DNA from: Zeugodacus cucurbitae
Taxonomy: Eukaryota; Arthropoda; Insecta; Diptera; Tephritidae
Length of the DNA: 64,000 nt
Assembly (NCBI RefSeq): GCF_028554725.1
Contig: NC_071667.1
Location: forward strand, 72,028,001-72,092,000
Direction of reading: 5' to 3'
This document shows, piece after piece, positions 60,659 through 64,000 of this stretch. Numbering within the stretch: the stretch's first letter is position 1; each line of letters opens with the position of its first letter. The notes beneath the pieces were generated by a model that was not told where the DNA came from, did no database searches, and saw nothing but the letters and a program-made list of their open reading frames with translations. The position numbers were made by a program, and so were the translations under genes.

Positions 60659-60990
60659 GGTCTACAACTTTGCTTCCGCCGTTTTCCACTAAATGTCTCT
60701 AGGATCAAGCACTGATCGATTAAATCGATTAAATCGTTTTATATCGATCTTGGACATTTGCGTCAACATTAACCCAACAAAATATTTGTAGAGATCTGTT
60801 TGCATCCCAAACTTATTCTCAACTGAAAATGTCACTTTTTGAACCGAATTCTCGACATTTGCGAGAAATTTAGCTTTTCTTTTTTAATTCCAAGACAAGT
60901 GCGGCTGAGGCTCACCGACATTTGTAACCGTTTTTATACAAAAAAAAAACTTAAATTTACACAAAAACGGCGAAAGCAAAGTAGTAGACC
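60659..60990. mobile_element. GGTCTACAACTTTGC element with both inverted ends, 332 bp
   Basis: The left end is GGTCTACAACTTTGCTTCCG then CCGTTTT. The right end, read inward, is GGTCTACTACTTTGCTTTCG then CCGTTTTTGTG. It shares about 200 bp of interior with 37491-37690. The target duplication is unclear (TTA on the left, AAT on the right). Superfamily not assigned. Confidence 0.7.
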
Positions 60991-61857
60991 AATATATCAA
61001 ACTTTATAGAGTGTTTTTCCTTTAAACACCAGAATGCACCATGATGGACCCACTTATTGTTGTAAAACCATATCTCGGGAATTATTTGAGCATTTCAACG
61101 AAATTAGGTACGTAACAGTTTTTTGGCATCCAATTGGTATAGTTGAAGAATTGGTGGAATCGGTTCACAAACACGCCTGCTTTCCTTATGTCACAATTTT
61201 GAAGTCCATCTGATGCGTTCACTTTACAAAATTTAAATTAAGCACCAGTGAAGATATCGGAACAAAACTTTGGCTAAATTGGACTTCAACTTTTCAAGTA
61301 CCCAAATGGCGAACGTGCGGACCTCAGTGCTTGTGACCTATTTTTTACCGAAAATATTGCCAAAAATATGCAAAATCAGATTAATATTTCTTCAAGACCC
61401 CATATACCTCATATGATATTTTCAAACTTCGTGAGTTATCTTAGCAAAACTAAGCATATAAGCAAAACCATATACCATATATATTATTTTAGGGGACTTT
61501 ATGCCGAATATACGGGACGAAATGTTTGTTATCTTAGTAATATTAAAAAATAAATAAATTGCGAGAGTTTATGCACAATTCAACGCGTAATCAATCCAAA
61601 ACCACAAATATATGTACTCGTAAAAGTGATCTCAATATATCAAATTCTCAGGTGAGAGAGTACTAAGAGAGTGCAATACAATACCAATTTTTTCCAATAA
61701 TGTCTAGTGTGCCAGCGCTTTTGAACAACCCTTGTAAATGTTCTCTGAGTTTTACTACAACCCTTCTTTTAATCAGCTGATCGTTTTTGGGTTTTGAACA
61801 GCTGATCAGATAAGCTACTAATATTGAAGAATAACCGAGAGAAATGGAAGCTACATA

Positions 61858-61925
61858 CAGTTGAACTCGAACTTCCCGAAGTTGTTTTGAGGATTATGGG
61901 GATTCGAGTTAGGGAAGTTCAACTG
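61858..61925. mobile_element. minimal pogo-like MITE, 68 bp
   Basis: TA lies on both sides (61856-61857 and 61926-61927). The ends are CAGTTGAACTCGAACTTCCC and, inverted, CAGTTGAACTTCCCTAACTC. It is little more than two ends joined. Confidence 0.75.
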
Positions 61926-61929
61926 TATA

Positions 61930-62774
61930 TGTATTAAAGCATTTTAGCGAGTTCTAACTGTATTTTATTATAAAACCACGATAGCAACAATAAAATTTCG
62001 TTCCTAAAAAATAAAAAAGGTTAAAGCAAAGTCGAAATCTAAAGACAACTGTGTTTACATGGAATTTTCTAAACGTAGAAAGAAGAAAAAAATAATAATA
62101 AATCAAACAAATAAAATTAATTTTATAGCATTAATGTGGCGAAAGCACCAACCCCCACCAGCAATATCAGCAGTTCACCAAATCGAATTCAATAGACGCG
62201 TAGCGTTGATCATGTGCAATTTGAGGTTAACAGCTTTGCGTGGCATTGCTGTGCATGTTGTTGTTGCTAATTTTATTGTAGCTGAAGTTGTTGTTAAAAT
62301 TGTTTGCCTGTCAGCTTGTTAGCTGATTTTGTATGCAAACATTAACCGATATAGTAAACAAAAACAAATAGAGGTGTGTGTGTGTGTGTGTATATATGTT
62401 AATATGTAAATATTAAGCTTAACTTATATTGCATACAAATCGATTGTGATTTAATAAACACTTACTCGTACTTAGTGCGACAAAATGTCGAATTTTTTAA
62501 GCTCAGTTTAACTGCTTATATACCAACACATATGTAAATATACTAACACACATAAATCACCGATTATTTTGTTCACCTTTTTGGAGGTTAGAATTAATCC
62601 ATATATAATATTTAAGAAAAATAAATCGGCTAGTTTAAATAATTGTAGTCCTAAGGCAATGATTTCGTTTAACAATTCGTTGAGGAGCTAATTGATTTGT
62701 GTAACCATTATTTAGCTGTTGTTTGTTGGTATAAGCTTTAGGTGTTGCTACAACCCTGCTTGATCTTATGAGGT
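61930..62774. other. spacer, no gene recognised
   Basis: Unique AT-rich sequence with a GT run (62375-62395) and a GTTGTTGTT stretch near 62257. No coding stretch with a known domain. Confidence 0.4.
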
Positions 62775-62778
62775 TTAA

Positions 62779-63253
62779 GGGGTTACATAGATTTCGTCGG
62801 TTTAAAAAATCCTAAATAATAATATTATCCCGAATAATAATTTAATAATAATTAACTTTAAACGCGTTTTTCTCGGAACCGTGTTGTCAAAGTCGGTTGT
62901 CAAATTTTCTCGAAAACTACTCAACCGATCTTAATGAAATTTTGCACAGGTGTTCGAGATACAATTTAGTCGTGCTTGGGCGAAGAATTTTATTTATTTT
63001 TTCAATTACAACTATTTAAAAAAAAAAAACAAAATGTCAAGCAAATTTGACCGAAATTCTCATTTTTTTTTTGGAAAAATGTCTGCCAAAATTCCAAATA
63101 ATATTTTTTTTTGTTTCCTTTTTTTTAATTTTTTTTTTATTTCAGAAATTATTCTTTAAATATGTATAAGACAGAAAAAAGTTTGAATTAATTAAATAAA
63201 TTTTTAATAGAAGAAAATATTGAAAATAAGCCATTTTTACGCGTCGAAACCCC
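62779..63253. mobile_element. TTAA MITE, 475 bp, related to family A by its core
   Basis: TTAA flanks both sides (62775-62778 and 63254-63257). The left end starts GGGGTTACATAG and the right end, inverted, GGGGTTTCGACGCG, so only GGGGTT is shared. The core at about 62855-62950 (ACTTTAAACGCGTTTTTCTC, CAAAGTCGGTTGTC, TTTTCTCGAAAAC) is the same one that family A carries in reverse. Confidence 0.7.
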
Positions 63254-63257
63254 TTAA

Positions 63258-64000
63258 GCACGTATATAGATTTCGCAGTGGAGAGAATTCTTAAAAAAAA
63301 TGCTTTATGAACCTTAAAGTGTTGAAAAAACTGTTTCAAGTCAAGTTCAAATAACTGAGTGATTAACACTGACTTTTGATTACTTTGATAAAAATAATAA
63401 TAATTTCACTCAAAATACTTGACAATAAAAGCTAATAATAGTTCACAATTATACAAGCATTGTCAAGAAAAGCCAAAAATTGCATAATATTATCTAAATT
63501 TCCATCAACAATAAGTGCCAAATTTGATGCCGTTGGCCCATTAAACCATTTTATCACCGAAATTGCTATAATATAAAAGCTGATAAGCGTTTGGCATAGT
63601 AGACAAATTGGAGAGTATTTGTCAATTAGTGTTATCAAACTTATCCTTAGCAATAATGTATCAGATGTTGAGTGAGGTATATAGATATAAAAAAGTGATT
63701 GGCAGAAAGTGTCAAACACCTAACTGATCAGCAGAAAGGGAAATGATTTATAAAGAGTGACTTAGTTGACAGTTTTACCAACAGATTTGTTAGCCGGTTG
63801 CATGTTTTTTTACTGCTACAATCACTGAAGTAATTAATAATAAATAATCTGTTGCCTACATTTCGGCGCAAAGTTAAATAACAATATATAACACATATTC
63901 TGCCGAAGACACAATCCATTAACGTTCAAAATCAAATTTAGAAACTTTCCGATAGATACTTGTATATACATTTATTTTATTAAGAAATTTTATTTATTAA
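63258..64000. other. AT-rich spacer at the window end
   Basis: Unique AT-rich sequence. Minus-strand frames at 63432-63719 and 63728-63919 have no domain or gene-like codon use. Confidence 0.4.

Larger units (their letters stand above)
60300..61575. repeat. dispersed repeat family B, copy 3, old and interrupted
   Basis: The left part has GTGGGCGTGGTCCTGC (about 60352). The right part (about 61045-61570) has AAACCATATCTCGGGAATTA, CACCAGTGAAGATATCGGAA and the AATAAATTGCGAGAGTTTAT tail start. It is more diverged than copies 1 and 2. A Helitron piece and a GGTCTAC element (60393-60990) sit between its halves. Confidence 0.55.

Noticed and set aside
1..64000. tRNA, rRNA or CRISPR
   Set aside because: No tRNA box pair with a foldable cloverleaf, no rRNA-like stretch, and no regularly spaced identical repeats with unique spacers were noticed by eye. 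A tRNA scan was not run.

Overview
This window is an AT-rich, repeat-dense piece of nuclear DNA from a higher fly (Diptera, Brachycera). A tephritid fruit fly is the most likely source. The allatostatin-A prohormone carries fly-type peptides, including an NRPYSFGL peptide and an RYGFGL-ended peptide of the kind known from blowflies. The genes have short introns with consensus GTAAGT donors and Drosophila-like TATA or initiator promoters. The spacers are full of acatacatatgtatgt-type microsatellites and fly transposon relics. A calyptrate fly cannot be excluded from sequence reading alone. No bacterial, organellar or viral genes are seen.

Layout. From 1 to 4.4 kb there is a pogo-like element (250-814), an AT-rich spacer, and a small unrecognised single-exon gene on the minus strand (2602-2844). 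That gene sits next to a GC-richer block that looks like a two-directional promoter region (3.1-4.3 kb). From 4.4 to 44.5 kb I find no convincing protein-coding gene. It is a graveyard of transposable elements: TTAA-flanked MITEs, pogo-like MITEs, a piggyBac-like MITE, a hAT MITE with a perfect 8-bp target duplication, mariner relics, two Helitrons, non-LTR retrotransposon fragments, and a dispersed fly repeat called family B here. Three patches in it (near 4.05-4.28, 24.0-24.5 and 37.1 kb) look like promoters or non-coding first exons. Any of them could feed AstA, but this is unproven.

From 44.8 to 55.8 kb lies the gene cluster. AstA is on plus (coding exons 44863-45334 and 45418-45515). Two small secreted-protein genes are on minus. 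One is acidic and Ser/Glu-rich (48448-48919). The other has several exons and starts with a signal peptide (51061-51872). The RNA polymerase I factor gene TAF1B is on plus (five exons, 52616-55732). From 55.8 to 64 kb there are more repeats and a probable 5' untranslated exon ending in a GTAAGT donor at 60114, which points to a plus-strand gene beyond the window.

The genes do not form a pathway: AstA is a gut/brain neuropeptide, TAF1B is a housekeeping Pol I initiation factor, and the two secreted genes are of unknown role. The points most worth following are these: (1) the 51-kb secreted-protein gene, whose internal exons are all phase 1 and in which joining exons 3 and 4 makes an in-frame stop, which suggests mutually exclusive splicing; (2) two identically spaced palindromes just upstream of TAF1B; (3) a MITE inserted in a dead mariner, so the empty site proves a TTAA target; (4) several TTAA MITE types that share one internal core.
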